Source: Salinivirga cyanobacteriivorans
Lineage (GTDB): Bacteria; Bacteroidota; Bacteroidia; Bacteroidales; Salinivirgaceae
Length of the DNA: 64,000 nucleotides
Reading direction: 5' to 3'
NCBI RefSeq assembly: GCF_001443605.1
Contig: NZ_CP013118.1
Coordinates: forward strand, 3,343,501-3,407,500
A model generated the notes under the pieces. That model was not told where the DNA came from and made no database searches. It saw only the letters and a program-made list of their open reading frames with translations. Every line of letters starts with the position of its first letter. Within the stretch, counting starts at the first letter, position 1. This document shows, piece by piece, positions 54,947 through 64,000 of this stretch. The translations under genes were made by a program, and so were the position numbers.

Positions 54947-56527
54947 TTAGTTTAATTTTTGCTTGTCTGTAGGTACAAGTATGGCTTCGAGTTCTTCCAG
55001 TGATTTATTTTTTGTTTCGGGCAACACTATGAGCACGAAAATTAATCCCAGGGCTGCAAAAAGGCCATAAATGAAGAATGTCCATGCATTGCCAATTGTA
55101 GCAAGCTCCCATGGAAATACCAGTTGCACCAGGAAACTTACCGATGAGTTAATAAAGCCTGTAAACGATACTGCAATTCCCCTGATGGTATTGGGGAACA
55201 ACTCTGAGAAAAGCACCCACATAACAGGTCCAATCGAAATGGCAAATGAAGCGACAAACCCAATTATGCTGAGTAAAATGAGCCAGGCATTCATATTAAT
55301 ACTTGCCGTAATCAGATCGGCTTCTACCTTTTTTGATATAATGTTGCCAAAGTTTTCTTCCACTGCATCTTTAAATTCTATATCGCTGTGATAGGTGACA
55401 TTTAGCATTCCGGCTGTTTTGGCTTTGTCGACGTGCCCCGGGAGCGTTTCTACTGCTTGCGGGGTAAGTTTATAGGTGGCGCTGCTAAAACCATAAGAAA
55501 GCAGGAACATGCTAATGGCAATGCCTGAAAAACCAAATATTAATAGTGCTTTTCGCCCAAAACGGTCAATAAACATAATGGCCAGAATTGTGAATACCAG
55601 GTTGGTTAACCCTACCAAAATGGCTTGAGAGAAGGCAGCATCAGTACCTATACCGGTTTGTTCAAATATCATTGGGGCATAAAAGAACACTGAATTGATT
55701 CCCGTAATTTGTTGTAAGATGGCGACTACAATACCAATGAGGAGTACCAGGCGTAAAGCTGGCTTGAAAAGCTCTGATAGTTTGGCCCGTTTTTTTACCG
55801 TTCTGGTTTTTATTGATTCTTTTACTGCAGCCAGGTCTTTAAGCGCTTGTGCTTCGCTTGATACTTTTTTAAGTATTTGAAGTGCCAGAGTGGACCGTGA
55901 TTTCATTATGAGCCAACGGGGGCTTTCGGGTACGCCAAACAAGAGGCCGAAATATATAACGGCTGGAATACCTTCCAATCCTAGCATCCATCTCCATTGG
56001 TGTACGTCGATACCCAGCGTTTGTATCCATGCGCTGTCTGATTGACTCAACTGTAGAATTAAGTAATTTGTGAAAAAAGCAACTGAAATACCGGTTACGA
56101 TATTTAGCTGGTTAAATGACACCATGCGGCCTCTCATTCCCGGAGGGCATATTTCGGCAATGTACATGGGGGCAATAATGAGTGATGCTCCAACACCAAA
56201 TCCACCTATCATACGTGCTATTACGAGTGTAATGAAATCGGGGGCAAGTGCAGAACCCAGTGCTGATACGGCATAGAGGCTGGCTGCAATTTTTAGTACC
56301 GGTTTGCGGCCAAATTTTGTACTAAGCGGACCAGCCACCATCATAGCGAGCGTGGAAGTCAGTGTGAGAGAACTTACAGCCCAGCCCAGTTCAAGTTTTG
56401 AAAGTGCAAATTCCGGTTCAATAAATTTTATAACTCCTGAAATTACAGATGCATCAAATCCCATTAGAAAACCGCCGAGGGCTACAATGAGGGATATTTT
56501 TATGGTGTATTTTTGTTCTTGTGTCAT
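54947..56527 (-). CDS. MFS sugar porter (XylE/GLUT-like) transporter
   Basis: 526 residues with 12 helices. Sugar-porter signatures: GGFLMGFDASVISGV in TM1, STKFGRKPVLK between TM2 and TM3, PESPRWL at 200-206 after TM6, QQITGINSVFFYAP in TM7 and PETKNKSLEELE at the end. A ~65-residue insert between TM9 and TM10 (about residues 360-430) is larger than usual. It probably brings glucose or short beta-glucan oligosaccharides into the cytoplasm by H+ symport. Sits between two GH16 genes in the same direction, so is part of the glucan operon. Confidence 0.92.
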   Translation of the reverse strand: MTQEQKYTIKISLIVALGGFLMGFDASVISGVIKFIEPEFALSKLELGWAVSSLTLTSTLAMMVAGPLSTKFGRKPVLKIAASLYAVSALGSALAPDFITLVIARMIGGFGVGASLIIAPMYIAEICPPGMRGRMVSFNQLNIVTGISVAFFTNYLILQLSQSDSAWIQTLGIDVHQWRWMLGLEGIPAVIYFGLLFGVPESPRWLIMKSRSTLALQILKKVSSEAQALKDLAAVKESIKTRTVKKRAKLSELFKPALRLVLLIGIVVAILQQITGINSVFFYAPMIFEQTGIGTDAAFSQAILVGLTNLVFTILAIMFIDRFGRKALLIFGFSGIAISMFLLSYGFSSATYKLTPQAVETLPGHVDKAKTAGMLNVTYHSDIEFKDAVEENFGNIISKKVEADLITASINMNAWLILLSIIGFVASFAISIGPVMWVLFSELFPNTIRGIAVSFTGFINSSVSFLVQLVFPWELATIGNAWTFFIYGLFAALGLIFVLIVLPETKNKSLEELEAILVPTDKQKLN

Positions 56528-56542
56528 ATTTTCTGTGATTCT

Positions 56543-57643
56543 TTAAAATATTGCTGCCTGAAATACTTTTACATGATCGATTTCCATGGTTTGTGGAAAT
56601 ATGGAATTGTCAACCCCCTGTAATCCGCCCCAGGTGCCTCCCGCAGCTACATTGAGTATAAGGAACGCCGGTTGATTCAGCGGCCAGTTTTCAATGTTTT
56701 TGGGACTGGGAGCATAGGTGTGCACAACATTTTCCAGGGAGTCCACATAGAATATGAGCTTCGAGGGAGTCCATAGCATTCCGTAGGTGTGAAAATCTTC
56801 TTCGCAACTTTCCAGTTCAATTTTGCTTCCATCGCCGTTTCCTGCATATCCGGCAGGTACATGCACTGTGGAATGAACTGTATTGGGCTCAAATCCTACG
56901 TATTCCATAATGTCCATTTCTCCACAGGCGGGCCATCCAACCGAATCAATGTTGCTACCCAACATCCAGATTGCTGCCCATATGCCTTTGCCGGCAGGCA
57001 ATTTGGCATTTATCTCGTAGCGGCCATATTGAAATTCTTTTTTGTCTTTGGTATGAATGCGCGATGAGGTGTAAGATCCGGGCTCTTTTTTATTGTCGAT
57101 TTTTCGTATATGGATGTTTAGTTTTCCATCTTTAATAGTGGTGTTTTCGCCATTTGTATAATTCTGTAACTCCTGGTTTCCCCAACCATGATCTCCTGTG
57201 GCATAGGTATAGGAATGCTTGTCTAAATGCTCACCGTTAAAATCATCTTGCCAAACAAGTTCAAGGCGGTCAATGTAGTTGGGGTCATTTTTTGTTATTT
57301 CTATTTGTTTGAAGATTGTATCCTGGTTTGTTTTGCCATATACAATGAGCCCTATCTCTTGTTGACCCTTAAAAGGAAAATAGGCTTCAAGTTTTTCTGG
57401 TTTGTTTATGGTTTGGTTTCTTATTAACCAATTGGCACTGTCATATGCTCCTGATGACTTATTTGTGAGTTCTACAAAATTAGGCTTTTGGGGGTCTGTT
57501 TTGGCTTCAAAATCTACTATTAGAGAATTGTCACAGCTATGGATTATCAATGTGAGTATAAATACAATAAATACCGATTTAAAACCTGATTTTAAGGCAT
57601 TATGCCCCCGGGAAATCCTGTTTGTTTTCGAATTTTGAGTCAT
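56543..57643 (-). CDS. GH16 beta-glucanase lipoprotein with N-terminal Ig/PKD-like region
   Basis: 366 residues with a long positively charged start and lipobox LTLIIHSC (Cys37). Residues 43-115 look like a PKD/Ig-type module (VDFEAKTDPQKPNFVELTNKSSG). The GH16 domain starts at LELVWQDDFNGEHLD; catalytic residues Glu242-Asp244-Glu247 lie in WPACGEMDIMEYVG. Likely a second, cell-bound laminarinase-type enzyme. It ends 15 bases before the MFS gene; its own start is 59 bases from the T9SS GH16. Confidence 0.93.
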   Translation of the reverse strand: MTQNSKTNRISRGHNALKSGFKSVFIVFILTLIIHSCDNSLIVDFEAKTDPQKPNFVELTNKSSGAYDSANWLIRNQTINKPEKLEAYFPFKGQQEIGLIVYGKTNQDTIFKQIEITKNDPNYIDRLELVWQDDFNGEHLDKHSYTYATGDHGWGNQELQNYTNGENTTIKDGKLNIHIRKIDNKKEPGSYTSSRIHTKDKKEFQYGRYEINAKLPAGKGIWAAIWMLGSNIDSVGWPACGEMDIMEYVGFEPNTVHSTVHVPAGYAGNGDGSKIELESCEEDFHTYGMLWTPSKLIFYVDSLENVVHTYAPSPKNIENWPLNQPAFLILNVAAGGTWGGLQGVDNSIFPQTMEIDHVKVFQAAIF

Positions 57644-57702
57644 GATGTCTGGTTATAGCGCTTTGCAGGCTGATTTATATTAGATTTTACGTGAATTCTG
57701 TT

Positions 57703-59709
57703 TTAATGCTTAATAAACCTCAGCGTCTTATTTTTTTCTCCTGTTAAGAGTCTGATGAAATATGTACCCTTATTCAGCGTATTTATATTGATTGCATTTC
57801 CGGGTAAAATTTTGCCTTCCTGCACCAGTTTACCAAGCGTGTTGTATATGTTATAGTTCATTACTTCGTTCAGGTTATGAAAGTAAATGGCATTTCCGGC
57901 GGGATTTGGATACAGTGTTACCTGTGTGATATTCTCCTGTGGCTGATTGATTCCATTAGTTGCCACTCCATAAATGAGACGGCTTATGTTAAAATCACCA
58001 ACATTGAATTGTAGTTTCATGATAGAATCTGTTTCGTAAAGCTGCACATCATTTAAATAGATTGATGTGAAGAATGTCCATCCACCGGTTGCCGGTATAT
58101 CGATTGGGCCGGTTCTGTCTTCTCCGTTAAAATGTATTTCCATTTGTCCGCCACCGGGTTGCGATGAAACTCTTAGCTCCACATCATATAATCCGCTGCT
58201 GTCAACATTTACAGAATATTCTACCCATTCGTCGGGATGTATCCATCCAATATTTGCTCCGCCATCGTTAAATTCTGTATCTACAGCTTCGTCTTGTCTG
58301 GGACCCGGTCCTTCGTTTACGCCATCTGTATCGTGGTAAGCGACACCTTCACCGCCAAAGTCATAATCTGTGGCCTCTATTGTTCCGGGGATTGTATGTT
58401 TTGTAATGGAGTCGGGGTAGGGTAGTTGGTTAACTATATCGACCAAAATGGAATCTTGTTCTGTACCGCATGTGTTTTGCGCAGTTACTTTTACAAAACC
58501 TCCCAGGTCGGTCCAGTTAAGACTGACCGCATTGGTGTCGGCAACTCCTGTAAAGGTAACTCCTTCAGGCACTTCCCATGTGTAGGTAGTCGATTTCAAT
58601 GGGTTTATTGCGTAAGTGGTATTTGTAGCAAAAGCCTCTAGTGTAGCAGGGCCGTTTAGCTCAATATCTTTTGTTTCTACACCCAACTTGAGTGTATAGC
58701 TGTCGCAGTAACCAGTAACTTCGCAGGTTACTGTATCGGCACTGCAGCCCCAATCTACTGAAATCTGATGTGTTCCCTGTCCATCTGTAATTGTTGCATC
58801 ATCGGGAACGATCCAGTTGTAAGTGAAATCTTCTGATTCAGCAGTCTGAAATTTGATGTTTTTTTGTGATTTATTTACTAAAGTGTCACCAGAGATTTCT
58901 GGTTCAGTTGCCATTTTGTAAACGCGTACATAATCTACTTGCATTTGCTGCGGGAAAACGGTTGATGAATTTGGACTGCCAGGCCAATCTCCACCCACAG
59001 CAATATTAAGCAACAAGAAAAAGTCATCATGTAATTCGGTTAAGTAGCTGGGTGTTATACTTGCTTCATGATATTGAATACCGTCGACAAACCATTTTAT
59101 GTACGTATCTGTCCATTCAATAGCGAAGGTGTGAAATGAATCGGCAAAAATACCTTCGCTTAATTGATAATCTCCGCCATAATAGGCATGGCCATTATCG
59201 TCGTAATGCATTGTGCCGTGTACCACATCATCTTTTCCTTCTCCGCCGCCAACCATTTCCATGATATCAATTTCACCACATCCGGGCCATGGTGTACCCT
59301 CGAAAATGTCATCTCCAAGCATCCAGAAAGCAGGCCATATACCCTGGCCATAAGGTAGTTTTATTCTTGCTTCAATTTTACCATATTGCCATGAGTGATT
59401 AGACGGGTAAGTAATTAATCTGGCTGATGTGTAGTTGCGTCCGCCATAATTTTCTTCTCTTGCTTCAATGGTAAGATAGCCATTTTCTACACGTGCGTTT
59501 TCAAGCCGATTTGAGGTATAATATTGTAATTCGTTGTTTCCCCATCCGGTACCGCCTTCTTCAAATGTCCAAATAGAAGAGTCTGGTAGCCCGTTGTAAT
59601 TAAACTCATCGTTCCATACTAATTCGTAACAGCTTTGTGCTTTTACCTGGAAAAATGCTGCAAGGCTGAATAACGCTATAAAAAGCAATATGATTTTATT
59701 GTTGTGCAT
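57703..59709 (-). CDS. Secreted GH16 beta-glucanase with CBM6 and T9SS sorting domain
   Basis: 668 residues. Signal peptide to about residue 24 (cleaved before QSCYELVW), GH16 at ~27-268 with Glu146-Asp148-Glu151 in WPGCGEIDIMEMVGG, two Ig/PKD-like modules at ~275-430, a CBM6 at ~440-580 (GTIEATDYDFGGEGVAYHDTD; PGGGQMEIHFNG), and a type A T9SS C-terminal domain at ~595-668 (VTLYPNPAGNAIYFHNL...KGTYFIRL...RFIKH). It is therefore exported by type IX secretion and attached to the surface or released: the first depolymerase to meet laminarin-type glucan. A hairpin separates it from the CBM9 gene upstream. Confidence 0.94.
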   Translation of the reverse strand: MHNNKIILLFIALFSLAAFFQVKAQSCYELVWNDEFNYNGLPDSSIWTFEEGGTGWGNNELQYYTSNRLENARVENGYLTIEAREENYGGRNYTSARLITYPSNHSWQYGKIEARIKLPYGQGIWPAFWMLGDDIFEGTPWPGCGEIDIMEMVGGGEGKDDVVHGTMHYDDNGHAYYGGDYQLSEGIFADSFHTFAIEWTDTYIKWFVDGIQYHEASITPSYLTELHDDFFLLLNIAVGGDWPGSPNSSTVFPQQMQVDYVRVYKMATEPEISGDTLVNKSQKNIKFQTAESEDFTYNWIVPDDATITDGQGTHQISVDWGCSADTVTCEVTGYCDSYTLKLGVETKDIELNGPATLEAFATNTTYAINPLKSTTYTWEVPEGVTFTGVADTNAVSLNWTDLGGFVKVTAQNTCGTEQDSILVDIVNQLPYPDSITKHTIPGTIEATDYDFGGEGVAYHDTDGVNEGPGPRQDEAVDTEFNDGGANIGWIHPDEWVEYSVNVDSSGLYDVELRVSSQPGGGQMEIHFNGEDRTGPIDIPATGGWTFFTSIYLNDVQLYETDSIMKLQFNVGDFNISRLIYGVATNGINQPQENITQVTLYPNPAGNAIYFHNLNEVMNYNIYNTLGKLVQEGKILPGNAININTLNKGTYFIRLLTGEKNKTLRFIKH

Positions 59710-59744
59710 TGTCTTGAATTTATGCTTGAAATCAATGAAAGAAA

Positions 59745-59773
59745 TTAAGAGGCTGCCGGTAGCAGCCTCTTAA
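59745..59773 (-). terminator. Intra-operon hairpin / partial terminator
   Basis: A perfect 12-bp stem TTAAGAGGCTGC/GCAGCCTCTTAA (59745-59756 with 59762-59773, loop 59757-59761) lies between the CBM9 stop and the next gene. The minus-strand T-run is weak (AATTTCTTTC), so it may attenuate or protect mRNA rather than stop transcription fully. Confidence 0.6.
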
Positions 59774-59783
59774 AAAGAGTGAA

Positions 59784-61505
59784 TTACTTAACTGTGATTT
59801 TTTTGGAACTTACGTTTCCTTGGTTATCCACAATTTTCACTATGTAAATAGCATTGTTGCCCAGGTTTCCAACGTTAAGTGTAACTGAATTGCTGTTCAG
59901 GTTTTTAATGTTATTTGTCTGACGACCAACAACATCATAAACAACAACTTCTTTTATTGGGTTACCGGCCTGAATGTAAAGTTGATCAGCAACCGGGTTT
60001 GGATACAGTGACAAACCAGGAACAGGTGCTACATCAGAAATGGCTGTTTCATCAGTCATGTCTGAAAGCGTTATTGTTCCATAATAAGCTGTGTTGAAGT
60101 AGTTTTCATCTACTGTAGTATTCCATGAAACCATGTAGTCGCGACCACCAACACCGTCTTTATCATCAGCAGCAATAACATCGAAATTAAATTCTGAGCT
60201 TGCTAAAGGTACAAAACCGCCTCCAAGTGAAGTCCAGGGAATTGCCCATTCGATGATATAGCCTTCGTTATTGGCCATCTCTACTTGCGCTCTTTCAACG
60301 TCTTGTGCCCATGTGTCATCTACATTTGCAGAACCGGTCCATGTATCTAATCCACGTACACAGCGAATTTGCCAGTCGTTACCGTCAAAAGGATCTGATG
60401 CTGACTGGTCCATGTCAAAGAATAGCTCAACATTGTCGTTATCCCATGGGTTAGCACCTTCATTTTGTGGGGTAGCATCTTCTACGTAGTTCAGGATGTA
60501 TACATTCGAGATGTCCCACATAACCTTGTAGTAAGAATAAAGTGGTGTAGGAGATCCCCACCAGCTGCGCTGCTGCAGTGCATGCATTTTGGCATTGTCC
60601 CAAACATCATCAATAACACCGTCAATAACAGGAGCTGTACCGTCTACGTCAATTGCAAAGGCAGTTCCGTCTTCCTCTTCTTCAACGATAATGATTTTAT
60701 TTATTTCCTGAGTACCTGTTGAGTTACCAACAATCAATTGAGTTGTATCTCTAACAGTTTCTCCAAAAGCATCATGTGAATATACGACTTCATACATACC
60801 CTGGTCCTGACCAACTGTTATGTTGTATGAGGCAAGACTTTCAGTAGCACTGTATACATTGTCAGTTTGTGTAAGTGTAGTTTCTGTGCCATCAATAAAC
60901 AGCTGCACGTTACCGGCATTATTGAATTTATCGGTAATATTAAATGTAACATCTGTGTCTCCATAAGGATTATAACCAGGAGCTACAATGTTGTCATAAT
61001 AATACACATCGCCGTCTGAAGAGTATTCCCAACCAAAGAAAATTACCATTTGGTTGTATGATCCTGAGATAGAATCAGGAATTGGGAACTCAAGGGTTTT
61101 CCATGAACCAACAGTTGGATCGTTTGCATCGCTGTAATATGCATCTACTTCAACAGTTTCATAACCACCATTGCGGTTAAATAATTGAAACTTAAACAAA
61201 ATAGAGTCATTTACACCCGGATCTTCTGTGTAAAAGTCAATTGTGAAAACATCACCATCGGCAGAAAGATCAATATCTCCACCAAAATAGATGTTTATAC
61301 CGCCCCAAAAGGCATCGCCACTTTTAACAGCTTCGCCTACAAACCCGTCTCCATTTGGGTTTTCTACACCATTGGTATAGGCAGTAAGGTTGAATGGCTC
61401 AACGAATGGGTCACTTACTGTCTCAAAATCAACTAATGTTGTTTGTCCTATGGCACCTGAAACAAGTGCAAAAATGAATAAAAAGGAAAGAATAAAGTTC
61501 TTCAT
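59784..61505 (-). CDS. CBM9/DOMON-like T9SS-exported glycan-binding protein
   Basis: 573 residues with signal peptide MKNFILSFLFIFALVSGAIG. Residues ~22-175 form a beta-sandwich reminiscent of carbohydrate-binding modules (TLVDFETVSDPF; YYYDNIVAPGYNPYG). Residues ~280-480 match the CBM9_1-like fold (APVIDGVIDDVWDNA; NPWDNDNVELFFDMD; YIIEWAIPWTSLG). A type A T9SS domain ends the protein (LSLYPNPVADQLYIQAG). No catalytic motif was seen. Located directly after susD, where SusE/F-type surface binding proteins normally sit, so it likely holds glucan at the cell surface or in the medium. Confidence 0.8.
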   Translation of the reverse strand: MKNFILSFLFIFALVSGAIGQTTLVDFETVSDPFVEPFNLTAYTNGVENPNGDGFVGEAVKSGDAFWGGINIYFGGDIDLSADGDVFTIDFYTEDPGVNDSILFKFQLFNRNGGYETVEVDAYYSDANDPTVGSWKTLEFPIPDSISGSYNQMVIFFGWEYSSDGDVYYYDNIVAPGYNPYGDTDVTFNITDKFNNAGNVQLFIDGTETTLTQTDNVYSATESLASYNITVGQDQGMYEVVYSHDAFGETVRDTTQLIVGNSTGTQEINKIIIVEEEEDGTAFAIDVDGTAPVIDGVIDDVWDNAKMHALQQRSWWGSPTPLYSYYKVMWDISNVYILNYVEDATPQNEGANPWDNDNVELFFDMDQSASDPFDGNDWQIRCVRGLDTWTGSANVDDTWAQDVERAQVEMANNEGYIIEWAIPWTSLGGGFVPLASSEFNFDVIAADDKDGVGGRDYMVSWNTTVDENYFNTAYYGTITLSDMTDETAISDVAPVPGLSLYPNPVADQLYIQAGNPIKEVVVYDVVGRQTNNIKNLNSNSVTLNVGNLGNNAIYIVKIVDNQGNVSSKKITVK

Positions 61506-61553
61506 AATAAAATAGTTTTGGTTAATACTTAAGTGAACTTTTTAATTTTTATT

Positions 61554-63071
61554 TTAATAATTTGGATTTTGTGTCAATGCATAGTTAGAGTTGACTATTT
61601 CTTCCTGAGGTATTGGGAACACTTCGTGTTTGCCCTGAACAAATCCTCTATCGCCTAATACAGTTGCTGCGTCGCCCCATCGTACTAGGTCAAAGAAACG
61701 GTGTCCTTCCATGGCCAATTCAAGGCGGCGCTCTTTTTTAATATCGTCCATTGTCACTCCACTTATTGGATCAAGTTCTACACGGTCTCTTACAAGGTTC
61801 AAGTAATAGTCCGCACTTTGTGGTGCAGTTGCTCCTCCAACGATGGCCTCAGCCATCATGAGTAATACATCGGCATATCGTATGATGCGTTCGTTGGTTT
61901 CGTAGTTCCATTGTGCATCAACATCTCCGACAATATGAGCCCATGGGGCGCGTTTTTTACTAAACCATCCGGTATATCCTTCGTTTTCATCCCAATCTTC
62001 TGCGCCAATTAAAGTAAGAAATGCTTCACCATAGGCTGTGCCTTCTTTTCTTATGTTGTCACCTTCTGCGTTATATTCTCCAATGAGATCCTGGGTTACC
62101 ATGTCGAAACCCCAGCCTGCATTAAGTGTATCTGTTGCTATACCTCTTGGTCCACACAGTTGCACATCAATATTACCTCCATTTACACGTCCATTGCCCC
62201 AATCACCACCACGATTGATGTCGCTATATTCAATCTCAAAGATGGATTCAATTCCATGCTCATGACTTAGCTTCCAAATGTTATCGTAGTTAGGTTCCAG
62301 GTCGTATTGTGCAGAAATAATTACCTCGTTAAACTGATCTGCAGCCAGCTGGTAGTATTCTGCTTGCGAAAGCTCAAAGTTGTAATTATTGTAATAGTAA
62401 GGAGAAGCCATATACAGGTATGTTTTTCCTAATAATGCCTGAGCAGCCCCTTTAGTAACTCGATAATCTTCAACCGGGTTTTCAGCTAAATTAGGAATGG
62501 CATCCTGAAGGTCTTTAACTATTTGTGCGTAAACTTGTGCCGGACTTTTTCTTTCCTGGTTATATTCGTCAGGAGTTAAGGTGCTTGTAATAAGCGGTAC
62601 GGCGCCAAAAAATTTCACGAGCTCAGAATAATAATAGGCTCTTAGAAATTTTGCCTCAGCAATGTATTCTCTTGAGGCCTGGGACGCATTTGGATTAGCA
62701 TTGGCAATAACTACATTAGTTCTGTATACACCATAGTAATCTCTGCGCCACATTTCTAAAATGGCTGAATTTGTCGGCAGCATTGTGAATTCTGCAACTG
62801 CATGGTATTCTGGTCTGTCACCAGGGCCACCGCCAACAACCTCGGAATCGTCAGATGGGAAATTGGCAAGAAAATAATATGATCCATAATTTTCCCAATA
62901 TTTTGGTTGCAGCATTGAATATGCAGCGATTAATCCCTTATAGATATCTTCTTCGGTTTGATAAAAATTTGATTCGAGTTTTTGTCCAACCGGTTCCAGT
63001 TCGAGCCAATCATCGGCACAGCCAGATGAGAGCAATACCAGTGTGATGAAAATATATTTTATTGATTTCAT
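61554..63071 (-). CDS. susD: SusD/RagB-family glycan-binding lipoprotein
   Basis: 505 residues with lipobox LVLLSSGC (Cys18) and the SusD opening DDWLELEPVGQKLESNFYQTEEDI. TPR-like helices follow (AEAKFLRAYYYSELVKFFG is the family hallmark) and the C-terminus has KKERRLELAMEGHRFFDLVRWG. It caps the SusC barrel at the cell surface and binds the incoming polysaccharide. Lies 19 bases after susC; the CBM9 gene follows after 48. Confidence 0.96.
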   Translation of the reverse strand: MKSIKYIFITLVLLSSGCADDWLELEPVGQKLESNFYQTEEDIYKGLIAAYSMLQPKYWENYGSYYFLANFPSDDSEVVGGGPGDRPEYHAVAEFTMLPTNSAILEMWRRDYYGVYRTNVVIANANPNASQASREYIAEAKFLRAYYYSELVKFFGAVPLITSTLTPDEYNQERKSPAQVYAQIVKDLQDAIPNLAENPVEDYRVTKGAAQALLGKTYLYMASPYYYNNYNFELSQAEYYQLAADQFNEVIISAQYDLEPNYDNIWKLSHEHGIESIFEIEYSDINRGGDWGNGRVNGGNIDVQLCGPRGIATDTLNAGWGFDMVTQDLIGEYNAEGDNIRKEGTAYGEAFLTLIGAEDWDENEGYTGWFSKKRAPWAHIVGDVDAQWNYETNERIIRYADVLLMMAEAIVGGATAPQSADYYLNLVRDRVELDPISGVTMDDIKKERRLELAMEGHRFFDLVRWGDAATVLGDRGFVQGKHEVFPIPQEEIVNSNYALTQNPNY

Positions 63072-63090
63072 AATTATAGGTTTTTGAGGT

Positions 63091-64000
63091 TTAAATTGAG
63101 AGATTTATACCAAACGAGATAACTCTTGGTCTGGGATATAGACCACGATCTACCCCAATACTTAGTTTATTGCTGCCACTACCTGAGTTTCCAACTTCCG
63201 GATCAGATCCGGGATATTTTGTGAGTACAAAAAGGTTTTGACCAGAAACATATAACCTAAGTTTACTAATATGTATTTTTTCGAGTATGGTTGGCTGAAA
63301 TGAGTAGCCCAGTTCCAGATTTTGTAACCGTACGAAACTTCCATCAAAAACAAATAAGCTATTGTGCGAAAAGTTATTATTGTTGTCGTTGACTGTATAT
63401 CTGGGGAAATCATCGGTATGGTTTTCCGGTGTCCATGCATTATCGTATAAGAATTTTGGCTTATTATTATCTGTTAAGTCTGTCCTGTATGCACCATAAT
63501 ATATGTCATGACCAATGGAACTCTGTAAAAATATTTTTAAATCAAATCCACGATATTCCAGGTTTGCATTGAATCCCAGTGTCCAGTCTGGGTGAGGATT
63601 CCCAATCATTGTTTTATCATCATCGGTGATTTCTCCATCTCCATTTATATCCTTAAATATCACATCCCCAGGTATTGCCTTGGGTTGAATAAGTTCACCT
63701 TCGTTGTTTACATAGGCATTAATTTCATCAAATGAGTCGAAAATACCATCTGCCTCATAGCCATAGAAATACCAGACCGGATAACCTTCTGTAGAATATG
63801 TAATGGCACCTGTGGTTCCCAGGTTAGCTCCGGGGACATCACCTTCAAGTGAAGTAACCTCATTATGATTATAGGCTGCCATGGCTGTGATGTCGTAGTT
63901 TATTCCCCACAGATTGCCTTTATAGCTTAATTCTAATTCTATACCTTTATTAAGGATATCTCCTTCATTTGCATTTGGTTTATTATTTCCAATATAATAT
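63091..64000 (-). CDS. susC: SusC/RagA-family TonB-linked outer-membrane protein, C-terminal part
   Basis: The reading frame is open to the window's end; the ATG at 63882 is internal (upstream codons read ...GDILNKGIELELSYKGN). About 302 C-terminal residues are present: barrel strands such as WTLGFNANLEYRGFDLKIFLQ, the conserved EFxxD-like LYDNAWTPENHTDDFPRY, FVRLQNLELGYSF and the final PRVISFGINLSI. Full SusC proteins are ~1000 residues, so about 700 lie outside. It is the TonB-driven import channel paired with SusD, upstream gene of the glucan operon. Confidence 0.95.
   Translation of the reverse strand, partial: YYIGNNKPNANEGDILNKGIELELSYKGNLWGINYDITAMAAYNHNEVTSLEGDVPGANLGTTGAITYSTEGYPVWYFYGYEADGIFDSFDEINAYVNNEGELIQPKAIPGDVIFKDINGDGEITDDDKTMIGNPHPDWTLGFNANLEYRGFDLKIFLQSSIGHDIYYGAYRTDLTDNNKPKFLYDNAWTPENHTDDFPRYTVNDNNNNFSHNSLFVFDGSFVRLQNLELGYSFQPTILEKIHISKLRLYVSGQNLFVLTKYPGSDPEVGNSGSGSNKLSIGVDRGLYPRPRVISFGINLSI

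Overview
The window looks like a chromosomal segment of a marine or sediment Bacteroidota, probably of the Marinilabiliales/Bacteroidales type. The reasons are a SusC/SusD polysaccharide locus, two proteins with type IX secretion C-terminal sorting domains, promoter-like sequences of the Bacteroidota form TTTG-N(17-19)-TAnnTTTG, many Cys-lipoproteins, a Chlamydia/Bacteroidota-style V-type ATPase operon, and an AT-rich base composition. The taxonomic placement is inference. No rRNA or CRISPR array was seen.

Layout. 1-5.5 kb: the 3' part of an SLC45-like sugar transporter, a BtuB-like TonB receptor, an MDR oxidoreductase with a small DUF3820 gene, and an SRPBCC protein. 6.0-13.6 kb: a seven-gene V-ATPase operon (E, DUF2764, A, B, D, I, K) with a good promoter and a terminator; its K subunit carries the residues that bind Na+ in sodium V-ATPases. 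13.8-28 kb: TamB (with a start-codon puzzle), tsaD, two small outer-membrane barrels, a GIN-domain (DUF2807) pseudogene broken by an IS3 scrap and a nonsense codon, its intact paralogue, a chemotaxis receptor, an AlkD-like protein and an M14 carboxypeptidase-like lipoprotein. 28.3-31 kb: a frameshifted LTA-synthase-family gene and tRNA-Arg(CCG), followed by decayed repeats of the tRNA 3' end. 31-40 kb: nadB, an MscS channel, a CDF metal exporter, and a porin-pstSCAB phosphate uptake operon preceded by a 190-bp palindrome that overlaps a possible 36-codon leader ORF. 40-45.3 kb: a NarL-type response regulator, its histidine kinase and a propeller/Y_Y_Y/LuxR-type membrane regulator. 45.3-48.2 kb: a tandem array of ~600-bp noncoding units interrupted by a complete IS256-family element with an 8-bp target duplication. 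48.2-64 kb: a beta-1,3-glucan (laminarin-type) utilisation locus on the minus strand.

How the glucan locus probably works (inference from families and order). SusC/SusD bind and import oligosaccharides. A CBM9-like T9SS protein and a GH16-CBM6 T9SS enzyme act at the surface or outside. Two further GH16 lipoproteins and a GH3 lipoprotein trim chains at the outer membrane or in the periplasm. A sugar-porter MFS protein takes products into the cytoplasm, where a large signal-peptide-less phosphorylase (GH149-like, GH94 clan) splits beta-1,3-oligoglucans with phosphate, saving ATP. The locus therefore combines hydrolysis outside with phosphorolysis inside.

The most unusual things here are the leader palindrome/short ORF before the phosphate porin, the tRNA-Arg 3'-end repeat series, the tandem ~600-bp unit that also encodes the last codons and terminator of the phosphorylase gene, the tamB reading frame without a normal start codon, and the minimal apparently Na+-type V-ATPase.
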